Shown here piece by piece: positions 1 to 7,916 of a stretch of 52,250 nucleotides of DNA. The notes under the pieces were generated by a model. It saw only the letters and a list, made by a program, of their open reading frames with translations. It searched no databases and was not told the origin of the DNA. Made by a program: the position numbers and the translations under genes. Positions within the stretch are counted from its first letter, which is position 1. Each line of letters opens with the position of its first letter. Origin of the DNA: an uncultured Cytophagales bacterium (lineage in GTDB: Bacteria > Bacteroidota > Bacteroidia > Cytophagales > Thermoflexibacteraceae); NCBI GenBank assembly GCA_938039675.1, contig CALHUI010000026.1, positions 1 through 52,250 of the forward strand, given 5' to 3'.

Positions 1-141
1 CGCATTATCAGCCGCCGGAGCATCAGCGGTTGCCATATGAACCTAACCATTGACCTGAGCCATATGGTGAGCGGGGTATATCTGCTGCAAATCCGTCAGG
101 CAGATGGTAAAGTTTGGACGGAGAAATTAGTGAAGCAATAA
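1..141 (+). CDS. C-terminal end of a T9SS-secreted protein (partial)
   Basis: The window opens inside a reading frame that runs from base 1 to a TAA at 139-141, giving 46 residues. The tail has the form expected of a type IX secretion (Por) type A sorting domain: a short strand, the pattern LS-H-M-V-S-GVYLLQI, then a basic end finishing EKLVKQ. In that family the domain directs an exported protein through the T9SS outer-membrane machine and is then removed or modified at the surface. The cargo part lies to the left of the window, so its function cannot be told. A strong terminator hairpin follows directly. Confidence 0.75.
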   Translation, partial: RIISRRSISGCHMNLTIDLSHMVSGVYLLQIRQADGKVWTEKLVKQ

Positions 142-172
142 TCGAGAACTTTGGATTAGATTAATTTTTTTA

Positions 173-212
173 AACAGTGGCAGTTGCGCTATGCGTACTG
201 TCACTGTTTTTT
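173..212 (+). terminator. Rho-independent terminator after the T9SS protein
   Basis: A 12-bp stem pairs 173-184 with 197-208 with one G-U pair and a 12-nt loop, followed by a run of T (207-212). It sits 32 bases past the stop of the upstream gene. The ATG at 191 lies in the loop, which argues against that codon starting the next gene. Confidence 0.8.
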
Positions 213-250
213 ATTGCCATGAGGCAATGAGTCTAAGAGTAGATTGTATC

Positions 251-2068
251 ATGCAAATTATAACCGGCATCCCTGCCTCTATTCTGCGGCAGGAGTATCG
301 CCAAACGTTTTTTGTATTTTGTTTGGAAGAAAAAAACAGCCAATCGGAAAATAAAACAACTCTGATATTATTATCCGAAACAAATCATATCTGCGGCGGT
401 TTTACAAGCATGACCGCCTATGAACTTGAGCAGGAATTCAGCAGCTTTATCGAATTTGGAAATGTATTCGATAAACCGGTGCGTATATTTTTAGTCCACT
501 ACATTCATGCACGCCTTTCAGGCAGTACCATCAGCGACTATCGCCTGCAAAACCTCTTGCAAAATCAGCAAAGCAAGTACTTCGACTACCTGCAAAAGGC
601 ACTTGATAAGATGCTGGGCTTTAATCTTATCCAAAAAGTTTGCAGTGATAACCAACCGCTTACCGAGCAAATCATCCATGATGTATTGAAATGGATGCGT
701 GATACGGATAAAAAAATTGCCGCCAAAAATCCTTACCAACAGGAAAATGACATGTTTGAGGCGTGGAGTCATAAACCAACCCACCTGTGGATAGATACAT
801 GGTATGTGCTTATCAACTTTTTAGCGAACAATTACACGCGGGAAGAGCTTGATAAGGACTTTTACGCGACCAAATTTAAAACCTTGCTTGCCGATAATAA
901 CATATTGCAGAATGCCTGCCGCTTGTCGCCGCAAAACCTGCCCGAAAAAAAATCGCCTTTAGATGTGCTGATTGATGACCTGTTGGCACAATGGAATGCC
1001 CTCCTTTCAGCCAAAAACCTGCGATACTACATAGAGGAAATGGACAAGGCGCAGGAGGAATTTACTGAGCTGCTCAACAAAAAGGTGGAGGAGTTTCACA
1101 AACTGATGACGTTGATTAATCCGTTTGCGATGGAAGTCAGCCATTTTTGGGATATGAGCCGCGGCCTGTGGAAAGATAAAGGCTTCAATGTTTTAGACCA
1201 TTACCAGCAATTACTTGCCAACGAAAAGGCTGTGCAGGAACTTGCCGACCTGCTTGGGCGTATGCGTGAGGCACAAACCGAAGTGGAGGAAGAAATTTTC
1301 CGGGAAGTAATTGTCCGCAAGGAGTGGAAAACCGACCTGCAACTAAAAGCCGAAATAGGCGGCCTGCGCGAAAGCGACGACCTGCAAAATTTGCTGCCAT
1401 CCGAGCTGGCGTTGCTTGGCAATCAGGCAACGGAAGCACTCTTTTTACAAAAATATGCCGATAAAAGCCTGCTCAGTTATCAGTTGCAGGGGCGCAGCCT
1501 TGTGCACAGCAACAAGGTTTCTTTTACCACCCACCGCCGCGAGAAGCGCAAAGAAAAAGGGCCTTTTATCCTTTGCATAGATACCAGCGGGAGTATGGAA
1601 GGGCTTCCTTCTCAAATTGCCAAAGTGCTTTGCTTCGCTATTATGAAAATGGCCGCCAAAGAACAGCGCAAATGCTACCTGATTTCTTTTTCTATTGGCA
1701 TTAAAACTATTAACCTGCTGAATATTGCCGACAGCATGGATAAAATTGTTGATTTCCTGTGCATGTCTTTTGATGGCGGCACAGACATCACACCCGCACT
1801 TTCGGAGGCATTGAATGTACTGCAAACTGCCGACTATAAAGATGCCGACGTAATGATGGTTTCCGACTTTGTCATGTTTGATATTCGGGAGGATTTATTG
1901 CGGCGCATCCGAAAAGAACAATCGCGAGGAACAAAATTCCATAGCCTTACGCTTTCGCAAAAACCCAACTTGCAAGTAGTGGAACAGTTCGATAACTACT
2001 GGGTTTATGACCCGCAGGAGCGCAACATTATGCGGCGCTTATGGGATGATATTCGTCGCTTGCAATAA
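251..2068 (+). CDS. ViaA-like VWA domain protein
   Basis: This 605-residue protein has a long helical N-terminal region and a C-terminal von Willebrand A domain from about residue 435. The metal-ion site is complete: DTSGS near residue 444, a Thr in GGTDIT near 513 and an Asp in MVSDF. The VWA part closely follows that of ViaA, the partner of the MoxR-type AAA+ ATPase RavA, including GPFILCIDTSGSM, FDGGTDI and a basic RRLW near the end. ViaA-type proteins help an ATPase remodel membrane complexes. No AAA+ partner lies next to it here. In-frame ATG codons at 191 and 227 exist, but 191 lies in the upstream terminator loop, so I prefer 251 (227 remains possible). The family call is good; the target is unknown. 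Confidence 0.8.
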   Translation: MQIITGIPASILRQEYRQTFFVFCLEEKNSQSENKTTLILLSETNHICGGFTSMTAYELEQEFSSFIEFGNVFDKPVRIFLVHYIHARLSGSTISDYRLQNLLQNQQSKYFDYLQKALDKMLGFNLIQKVCSDNQPLTEQIIHDVLKWMRDTDKKIAAKNPYQQENDMFEAWSHKPTHLWIDTWYVLINFLANNYTREELDKDFYATKFKTLLADNNILQNACRLSPQNLPEKKSPLDVLIDDLLAQWNALLSAKNLRYYIEEMDKAQEEFTELLNKKVEEFHKLMTLINPFAMEVSHFWDMSRGLWKDKGFNVLDHYQQLLANEKAVQELADLLGRMREAQTEVEEEIFREVIVRKEWKTDLQLKAEIGGLRESDDLQNLLPSELALLGNQATEALFLQKYADKSLLSYQLQGRSLVHSNKVSFTTHRREKRKEKGPFILCIDTSGSMEGLPSQIAKVLCFAIMKMAAKEQRKCYLISFSIGIKTINLLNIADSMDKIVDFLCMSFDGGTDITPALSEALNVLQTADYKDADVMMVSDFVMFDIREDLLRRIRKEQSRGTKFHSLTLSQKPNLQVVEQFDNYWVYDPQERNIMRRLWDDIRRLQ

Positions 2069-2235
2069 ACAGGATAGCGATATTCATTTTTTACAAATTC
2101 GTTAATAGTATCCTCTGATTTTTTAATTTTTAGCAATCAAACAACAAAATCGGGCTAACCTATTCAATAAGCGAAAGAATTTTATCAAATTTGCCTTCCA
2201 TCATCTCTAACAGTAACGTGATAGGTACTCCCGTA

Positions 2236-3207
2236 ATGAAAAATATTGCCGTCTTCACATCAGGTGGAGACGCTCCCGGTATGAACGCATGTATTCGTGC
2301 CGTTGTCAGAGGTGCATTGCATCACAACGTCAATGTGTTTGGTATTTACCGGGGTTATAATGGTATGATTAACGGTGATATTCAGCCGCTTACGTCTCAG
2401 TCGGTCAGTAATATCATCCAGCGTGCAGGAACTATACTCAAATCGGCACGGAGTGCAGAGTTTCGCACCAAAGAAGGTCGCCGGAAAGCCTACGAGCAAC
2501 TGAAAGCACATAATATTGAGGGATTGGTGGCTATCGGCGGCAACGGTACTTTCACGGGTGCACAAATTTTTTACGAAGAGTATGGTATCCCCACTGTCGG
2601 GGCACCGGGCACTATTGACAACGACTTATACGGAACGGACTTTACTATCGGGTTTGATACAGCTGTTAATACAGCCTTGAATGCGATAGATAAAATTCGA
2701 GATACGGCCGATTCTCACGACCGCGTGTTTTTCATTGAAGTGATGGGGCGCGATTCGGGATATATTGCCTTGCGTTCTGCCATTGGTGGCGGTGCCGAAA
2801 TGGCCATCATCCCCGAAAAACCCAACAGTTTAGATAAAATCATTGAAAAACTCAAAATCGGTTGGGGGCGAACCAAGCGTTCTTACATTGTGGTAGTGGC
2901 CGAAGGGCAGCAACCGGGCAATGCAACAGAGATTGCCCAGAAAGTAAAAAAGGAAATTCCCGACTTGGATATCCGCGTTTCAACCTTAGGACACATCCAG
3001 CGCGGCGGTGCGCCATCTGCTGTAGACAGGGTGATAGCCAGTCGTATAGGATTGGCTGCCGTTGAGGCCCTGCTGAGCGGGAAGGCTGGTATCATGGTTG
3101 GTATTGTGAACGGACGAATTAAGTACACCCCCTTCAAAGAAACTTTCAAGCACAAAAACGAACAAATTGCCGAGATGATTCGGTTGGTGGACGTGTTGAG
3201 TAAATAA
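2236..3207 (+). CDS. pfkA: ATP-dependent 6-phosphofructokinase
   Basis: Catalyses ATP-dependent phosphorylation of fructose 6-phosphate to the 1,6-bisphosphate, the committing step of glycolysis, in the cytoplasm. At 323 residues it matches the usual bacterial length when started at the ATG at 2236; a start at 2191 adds 15 non-conserved residues. Visible motifs are GGDAPGMN at the N-terminus, PGTIDND with the catalytic Asp, EVMGRDSGY and LGHIQRGG. The residue after PGTIDND's proline is Gly, as in ATP rather than pyrophosphate enzymes. One oddity: the nucleotide/Mg loop usually written GGDGS reads GGNGT here (AAC codon), so Asn replaces the Asp equivalent to E. coli Asp103. Enolase, another glycolytic gene, lies elsewhere in the window. 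Confidence 0.95.
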   Translation: MKNIAVFTSGGDAPGMNACIRAVVRGALHHNVNVFGIYRGYNGMINGDIQPLTSQSVSNIIQRAGTILKSARSAEFRTKEGRRKAYEQLKAHNIEGLVAIGGNGTFTGAQIFYEEYGIPTVGAPGTIDNDLYGTDFTIGFDTAVNTALNAIDKIRDTADSHDRVFFIEVMGRDSGYIALRSAIGGGAEMAIIPEKPNSLDKIIEKLKIGWGRTKRSYIVVVAEGQQPGNATEIAQKVKKEIPDLDIRVSTLGHIQRGGAPSAVDRVIASRIGLAAVEALLSGKAGIMVGIVNGRIKYTPFKETFKHKNEQIAEMIRLVDVLSK

Positions 3208-3280
3208 GTTTTCGGTTATAATCCATTTTTTCGAATGCCCATCTTTTTAAATGATAAAATGGGTTTGTTATTTTTTTTTC

Positions 3281-3288
3281 TACATTTG
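3281..3288 (+). promoter_or_regulatory. Possible promoter -7 box
   Basis: The octamer TACATTTG fits TAnnTTTG and lies 84 bases upstream of the SpoIIE-type gene. A TTTG at 3264-3267 is too close (13-base spacer) to be a convincing -33 element, so only the -7 box is supported. Confidence 0.35.
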
Positions 3289-3372
3289 TTCAGTACAAAA
3301 CCATCTTCAACTCAAACTAACACGCACATTTATTAAAACATACAAGCTCTTCTTATCTTATCTCTTGTTCTT

Positions 3373-4419
3373 ATGAGTCGTGCGTTAAATGGTAGCCCAA
3401 GTAGTATTAGTGGTAGCTCAGAGACTACTACTATGCAAGAAATCATTGAAGAAAATAAGCAACTCCGAAAGCAAATAGCCGAGCTGCAAGAGCGTCTGCT
3501 TGCGCAGTATCAGATGATGGAGATAACAACTAAAAGCCTGTCTGAGAACATTACTATGTTGGCTCTGGAACGCGAAGAAAGTTTACGTAAAGCAGAAGAA
3601 CTTAAAGTCATCAATGCAGCAATTTCCGAAAGTCTTCAAATTATTGAGCATCAGCGCAAGCAAATTATGGAAAGCATTCGGTATGCCTCGCATATTCAGC
3701 ATGTCTTATTTTTCAAATGGAAACAAGTTGCACAAGTGCTTCCTAACTCATTTTTTCTGCATCTACCCAAAGAACAACTCAGTGGCGACTTTATTTTTGC
3801 CATGAAAAAAAGACATCTGATTTACATAGCCCTTGGCGATTGCACCGGTCACGGCGTTCCGGCAAGTATGCTTACCATCATTGCCAATATGCTGTTAAGC
3901 CGCCTAATAGAAGAAGCCGATACTTATATTACACCTTCACAGGTTATTCATACATTAGATTTTCTTTTCAATGAGCAAATAACAGGTCAAGATGCAAACC
4001 TGCGCGATGGTTTGACAATGGGGCTTTGCATCATAGATACTAAAGAGAATACCCTCCATTATAGCGGAGCTCAGCAGTCGCTTTATCATATGCGGCATGG
4101 GGTTATGCATGAATACAAAGGCAGCAGAGATACTGTAGGGTGGTGCCTGCGAGGCTATCTGGATAAATCTTTTGCAACCATTAGTATTCCTTTTGAAAAA
4201 GGCGGTGGCGATTGCTTTTACATGGCAAGCGACGGATTCGCCGACCAATTTAATTCGGAAGGCAGAAAGCTGACAAGGAAAAACTTCAAAAAAATATTGG
4301 AAAACCTTTGCGGATACCCTGTTGTCGAACAGGAAAACTTGCTTCGGGATATATTTTTTGAATGGAAAAACAATAGTAAACAAATAGACGATGTTGCTAT
4401 TGTAGGGTTTTGTATCTGA
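3373..4419 (+). CDS. SpoIIE-type PP2C serine phosphatase with coiled coil
   Basis: A 348-residue soluble protein. Residues from about 20 to 105 are rich in Glu, Gln, Leu and Lys and look like a coiled coil. From about 110 comes the Bacteroidota-type SpoIIE module: SIRYASHIQ, then LSGDF, then GDCTGHGVPAS, with the acidic metal ligands of PP2C phosphatases present, and ASDGFADQF and DDVAIVGF near the end. Members dephosphorylate Ser/Thr on regulatory partners, often anti-sigma-factor antagonists, and usually carry a sensing part. Here the only N-terminal extension is the coiled coil, so the input probably comes through protein contacts. No anti-sigma or STAS gene is adjacent. The start at 3373 is the first ATG after a plausible promoter; a later ATG at 3433 is possible. 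Confidence 0.85.
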   Translation: MSRALNGSPSSISGSSETTTMQEIIEENKQLRKQIAELQERLLAQYQMMEITTKSLSENITMLALEREESLRKAEELKVINAAISESLQIIEHQRKQIMESIRYASHIQHVLFFKWKQVAQVLPNSFFLHLPKEQLSGDFIFAMKKRHLIYIALGDCTGHGVPASMLTIIANMLLSRLIEEADTYITPSQVIHTLDFLFNEQITGQDANLRDGLTMGLCIIDTKENTLHYSGAQQSLYHMRHGVMHEYKGSRDTVGWCLRGYLDKSFATISIPFEKGGGDCFYMASDGFADQFNSEGRKLTRKNFKKILENLCGYPVVEQENLLRDIFFEWKNNSKQIDDVAIVGFCI

Positions 4420-4489
4420 TGCCTAAGCAGTGGTAGGCAGGCGAGCGAGCAAATTAAAACCCACTCTGTTTCCTGATGTTTATTTTACT

Positions 4490-4526
4490 GCAAGCACACA
4501 GAGGCATAATAACTTTGTGTGCTTGC
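4490..4526. terminator. Strong hairpin between convergent genes
   Basis: An 11-bp perfect inverted repeat (4490-4500 with 4516-4526) has a 15-nt loop. Flanking bases extend the pairing: TAAGCAG at 4424-4430 can pair with CTGCTTA at 4527-4533. It separates the convergent SpoIIE-type and DinB genes and probably ends transcription of one or both. There is no clear T-run on either strand. Confidence 0.5.
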
Positions 4527-4551
4527 CTGCTTACGGTAAGTGATTAATTAC

Positions 4552-5031
4552 TTAACCCAAATTCAACTCTCCTGAAAACTCACGGGCAAAGGTGATGAAA
4601 TCCGTATTGGGTGGGTCTATGCCAATTTGGCGAAACATCGTGGCAAACTGCGCGCGGTGATAGGTGGCATGATTGGCTGTATGGATGATAATATCGGATA
4701 CCCGATTGGTATAATCTATTTTCTGGAAGTTTTGATAGCTCATCATGCGGTCAAACTCGCTCTGGTTGGCATTGTTGAGATATTCCAGCCAGTTTTTAGT
4801 ATTTTCAACAGCCATTGCTTTAAGTTCATCTATCGGCAGCGGCTTCCAGATATGCAGCGATAAGTCGGGGTTGCCCTTGATGCGCGAAAGCCACAACTTT
4901 TGTGCAACCAACACATGGCTCATAAGCAAATGCACCCTTTCGGGAATCTGACTTTGGCGGTCAAACAGTTGGAAATAACGGTTGTTTGCCCAGTGATTGT
5001 AGGTATAAAGGCGCAAAAAGTAGTCTTTCAT
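4552..5031 (-). CDS. DinB family protein
   Basis: A 159-residue protein of the DinB/YfiT four-helix metal-binding superfamily. The N-terminus has the family phrase YNHWANNR, the middle has MSHVLVAQKLWL, and the C-terminal half has HTANHATYHRAQ, which supplies the His ligands usually spread over three helices. Members include thiol-dependent S-transferases (for bacillithiol or mycothiol) as well as proteins of unknown role. The gene follows the low-molecular-weight phosphatase by 4 bases and is the last gene of a dnaN-led operon. A bacillithiol-linked YtxJ-like protein elsewhere in the window makes a thiol-transferase role reasonable, but that is inference. Confidence 0.85.
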   Translation of the reverse strand: MKDYFLRLYTYNHWANNRYFQLFDRQSQIPERVHLLMSHVLVAQKLWLSRIKGNPDLSLHIWKPLPIDELKAMAVENTKNWLEYLNNANQSEFDRMMSYQNFQKIDYTNRVSDIIIHTANHATYHRAQFATMFRQIGIDPPNTDFITFAREFSGELNLG

Positions 5032-5035
5032 TGTA

Positions 5036-5515
5036 TCAGTTATTTTCTTGCAAGTAAGCTAATAGAGATTCGGCACTGCGGCGAACGGTGTGAAAGCAGG
5101 CAACAAAATCCTTCACAGTTCCATAGAAAGGGTCATCTACCTCCAAGAGTTCATCCTTTTCGGTGTCAAACTCGCGTAGCAACAGCACCTTGGCAGTGCT
5201 GTCGGGGGCTACGCGCTCTTTCAGGCTTATGATATGATGTAGGTTACTTCTGTCCATTGCCAGAATGTAGTCAAACCTGTAAAAATCATCGGCAGCCAAC
5301 TGACGTGCCCGACTTGGCAGCGTTATACCGTTGTCTTGGGCAACCTTTCGGGCGCGTCGGTCGGGCAAGTCTCCGATGTGATAATCGCTCGTTCCGGCGG
5401 AGTCGCAGGCAAAGCGGTGAGCCAAGCCTGCCTCCTGAACCAAATGAGCGAATACTCCTTCTGCCAGCGGCGAACGGCAGATATTGCCTAAGCAAACAAA
5501 GAGGACTCTGACCAT
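5036..5515 (-). CDS. Low-molecular-weight protein-tyrosine phosphatase
   Basis: A 159-residue cytoplasmic phosphatase. The signature loop sits at the N-terminus: VCLGNICRS, a C-x5-R-S P-loop with the nucleophilic Cys. The general-acid Asp is in VDDPFYG near residue 126, where a DP[FY] motif is expected. The family removes phosphate from tyrosine in proteins, commonly from kinases controlling capsule and exopolysaccharide export; some members are arsenate reductases. The start MVRVLFVCLG matches the family. The gene lies 7 bases after dnaN and 4 bases before the DinB gene on the same strand, so the three are probably co-transcribed. No tyrosine kinase is nearby. Confidence 0.92.
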   Translation of the reverse strand: MVRVLFVCLGNICRSPLAEGVFAHLVQEAGLAHRFACDSAGTSDYHIGDLPDRRARKVAQDNGITLPSRARQLAADDFYRFDYILAMDRSNLHHIISLKERVAPDSTAKVLLLREFDTEKDELLEVDDPFYGTVKDFVACFHTVRRSAESLLAYLQENN

Positions 5516-5522
5516 TAGCAGA

Positions 5523-6647
5523 TTAGTAATAGCTGTTCAGCATCACAGGCATGATAAGCATGAGGATATCCTCACTTTCATCGGTAGTTTCGGGAGTAAG
5601 CAAACCTGCGCGGTTGGGTTCGGACAGCTTGAAAATTACTTTCTTGGAGTTCAGGTTGCTTAAACCTTCAATCAAAAACTTGGCATTGAAACCTATTTCC
5701 ATTGTTTCGCCTTCATAGACGCATGGCAGTTTTTCTTCCCCTTCGTTAGAAAAGTCAATGTCTTCGGCATATACTTCCAAGCTGTCGGGATTGATTTTGA
5801 GGCGAATCTGATTGGTTGATTTATTGGCGTAAATGGCAATACGCTTCAATGAGCCAAGCAGCTCGGCACGGTCTATTTCAAGCACTTTGTCATTGTTTAC
5901 CGGAATTACGTATTCATAATCGGGGAATCGCTCGTCAATCAGGCGGCAAACCATGTGAATGTTGGCAAATGAAATAAAGGCGTTTGACTTATTGAACGCC
6001 AATTGCAGCGGTGTGTTGTCCGAAGGCAGCGTATTTTTCAGCAAACCAAGTGCCCTGCGAGGGATAATAACCGCTACTTCGGTAGGCGAATTTACATCGA
6101 AACGGCGGTAGCGTACCAAACGATGGCTGTCGGTAGAAACAAAAGTTGCATCGGTATTGCGCAAGTTGATATAAACGCCGTTCATGTTCGGTTTCATTTC
6201 GTCGGTGCTGGTTGCAAACAGGGTGTAAGCAATGGCACTTGACAATACTTCGGCTGTCAGTTCAACGGTTTCTGCATTTTTGGCTTCGGGCACACGCGGA
6301 AAGTCGGCTGCGTTTTCTCCTGCCAGTTTGTAGTGGCCGTTTTCCGAATGGAGTTCAATAATATAAGTATCCGGATTGATGGTGAAGGTTACGGGCTGCT
6401 CGGGTAGGTTGCGCAGTGTGTCTGCCAGCATCTTTGCCGGAACGGCAATGCTGCCATTCATTTCAGACTCCACGCTCATTTCTGCCACCATAGAAGTTTG
6501 CAAGTCAGAAGCGGTGATTGTCAGCGTGTTATCTTTGATTTCAAAGAGGAAATTTTCTAAAATAGGTACAACGGGGTTGCTGACAATAACGCCGCTCAGC
6601 GCGGAAATTTGTTTCAGTAAAGCAGTAGAGGATATAATGAACTTCAT
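5523..6647 (-). CDS. dnaN: DNA polymerase III subunit beta (sliding clamp)
   Basis: The 374-residue beta clamp forms a dimeric ring around DNA and tethers the replicative polymerase. Three clamp domains of similar size are visible, beginning MKFIISSTALLKQISALSG and ending with the clamp-like ILMLIMPVMLNSYY, the hydrophobic C-terminal pocket strand. Length and N-terminus match Bacteroidota DnaN. No dnaA, recF or gyrB lies next to it, so this is not the classical origin arrangement, as is common in this phylum. It leads an operon with the phosphatase and DinB genes. A TAATTTTG box (6686-6693, reverse strand) lies 38 bases upstream. Confidence 0.97.
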   Translation of the reverse strand: MKFIISSTALLKQISALSGVIVSNPVVPILENFLFEIKDNTLTITASDLQTSMVAEMSVESEMNGSIAVPAKMLADTLRNLPEQPVTFTINPDTYIIELHSENGHYKLAGENAADFPRVPEAKNAETVELTAEVLSSAIAYTLFATSTDEMKPNMNGVYINLRNTDATFVSTDSHRLVRYRRFDVNSPTEVAVIIPRRALGLLKNTLPSDNTPLQLAFNKSNAFISFANIHMVCRLIDERFPDYEYVIPVNNDKVLEIDRAELLGSLKRIAIYANKSTNQIRLKINPDSLEVYAEDIDFSNEGEEKLPCVYEGETMEIGFNAKFLIEGLSNLNSKKVIFKLSEPNRAGLLTPETTDESEDILMLIMPVMLNSYY

Positions 6648-6685
6648 ATGGCTGTTATTAGAATGGCTTTCACATTATTAATTGT

Positions 6686-6693
6686 CAAAATTA
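6686..6693 (-). promoter_or_regulatory. Likely -7 box of the dnaN promoter
   Basis: Reverse strand TAATTTTG fits TAnnTTTG and lies in the 70-base gap between the DUF4340 gene and dnaN. No clear TTG was found at the expected -33 distance. Confidence 0.45.
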
Positions 6694-6717
6694 GCATATT
6701 TTTAAGATGTAGGTGTT

Positions 6718-7626
6718 TTAGCGTTCAAAATCTTTGCGACGAACAAGGAATCGGGCAAAATAGCGCGGTTCTAATCGTACCAATTCATTGGCAGGTTGTG
6801 TGATGCCATACATGCCGCTTCTGCTTGTATATATGTTAATGCCGCTGTTGCCGTTGAGTGTTTCTATTTCCATTTCACAGAAAGGAATCAGGCGGCGGAG
6901 CGAGTCGCGAAGGGAGGGATTATCTACAAATGAATAGACGCGGAAGCCGCGATAGGATTCTATGTAGCGGTAAAGCATGGCAGAGTCAAGCTGTTGCACG
7001 CCTGCTACTTTGTAAAATTCGTTGTCGCGGCGAATATCAATGTTTTGGTCAGGTGTTTCGGAATAGCGTATGCGCAGGCTTCGGATGCCTAACCAACCTG
7101 TGCTGACTAAGTTCTTATTGCGCCATTCGCCTTCGGGCAAAGTAAGTGCTTCGTAGATATTGAGGCTATAACCGGGAATATACAGGGCAGCCGGTGCTTT
7201 GCCGTCTTTGGCTATGGCATAGGCATTGCCCTTGATACCGAATACTTTAAAAGACAGAACCTGTTGGTTGCCGCGCCACAACTCAACGGTTTGTCCCTGA
7301 GTTTCAAGGTCTTTGCGGAGCGATTCGCCTTCTGCGCCTGTGATGAGTTGTTGCACTTCCACTTTGCGCAACAGCATAAAAAGTTCGCGCAGCAGCGGCT
7401 TGTCTGCCTGATAGTGCTCATTAAGTTGCCACTCGCCATTAGACAGTTTGAACGTGTTTTTACCCAATATGATGCGGTCTATGCCGGCAGTATCGGTGAG
7501 GGTAAAATAATTTTCACCAACAGAAGCATTGGCAGGCATATCGGTACTGCGTTGATAAAACCAAGAGCCCAGTGCGGCTAATTCCAAAACAATAATGGCG
7601 AGTAATATTTTCAGCTTGGCAGTCAA
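6718..7626 (-). CDS. DUF4340-type membrane-anchored protein
   Basis: About 302 residues. An N-terminal hydrophobic helix (LKILLAIIVLELAALGSWF) is followed by a DUF4340-like region with IDRIILG, the Trp-containing SNGEWQLNE and ADKPLLRELFMLL, where one expects a surface binding or gliding-related fold of unknown function. The remainder is beta-rich. The frame stays open far upstream to 7872, but that part is rich in Cys, Arg and His, looks non-coding, and lies antisense to the TPP riboswitch and its promoter. The most plausible starts are TTG at 7626 or GTG at 7647; I chose 7626 because the anchor helix then begins almost at once. The function is unknown. Confidence 0.7.
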   Translation of the reverse strand: MTAKLKILLAIIVLELAALGSWFYQRSTDMPANASVGENYFTLTDTAGIDRIILGKNTFKLSNGEWQLNEHYQADKPLLRELFMLLRKVEVQQLITGAEGESLRKDLETQGQTVELWRGNQQVLSFKVFGIKGNAYAIAKDGKAPAALYIPGYSLNIYEALTLPEGEWRNKNLVSTGWLGIRSLRIRYSETPDQNIDIRRDNEFYKVAGVQQLDSAMLYRYIESYRGFRVYSFVDNPSLRDSLRRLIPFCEMEIETLNGNSGINIYTSRSGMYGITQPANELVRLEPRYFARFLVRRKDFER

Positions 7627-7688
7627 GATGCAATCGGTTTTCAGCACTGCGAAATAACGAAATGTTCGCTCAAAAACATAGCTCCTTC

Positions 7689-7720
7689 TTGCAAACACAC
7701 AATTGCATACACTAACTTTG
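7689..7720 (+). promoter_or_regulatory. Promoter for the thiamine TonB receptor
   Basis: TTG at 7689-7691, a 21-base spacer and TAACTTTG at 7713-7720 match the Bacteroidota promoter. Transcription would start near 7727, just before the riboswitch aptamer at 7734. Confidence 0.75.
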
Positions 7721-7733
7721 CGGCGAGCAATCG

Positions 7734-7820
7734 ACTCACCGGGGTGTTTCCTGTGCCACTGGCAAGGAGGCTGAGATGATACCCGCATAACCTGACCAGG
7801 ATAATGCCTGCGTAGGGAGT
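7734..7820 (+). promoter_or_regulatory. TPP (THI-box) riboswitch aptamer
   Basis: The conserved cores of the thiamine pyrophosphate riboswitch are all present in order: GGGGTG at 7741-7746, CTGAGATGATACCC at 7771-7784, ACCTGACCAGGATAATGCC at 7790-7808 and GCGTAGGGA at 7810-7818. P1 closes by pairing ACTC (7734-7737) with GAGT (7817-7820). A 9-bp hairpin follows at 7837-7857. CCGTC at 7879-7883 can pair with GACGG at 7908-7912 just before the start codon, which could be a translation switch. The platform is inference; the aptamer is clear. Confidence 0.95.
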
Positions 7821-7916
7821 TTACATCTGACCAAAAGACTGCATGCTGCATGTAGTCGCCTTCTTCCCCCACAGAACACCGTCGGGTTTTTGTACCACTT
7901 AAACACTGACGGAACT

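Noticed and set aside
7627-7872. N-terminal extension of the DUF4340 gene up to 7872
   Set aside because: It is antisense to the TPP riboswitch and its promoter, and its composition (many Cys, Arg, His) is not protein-like.
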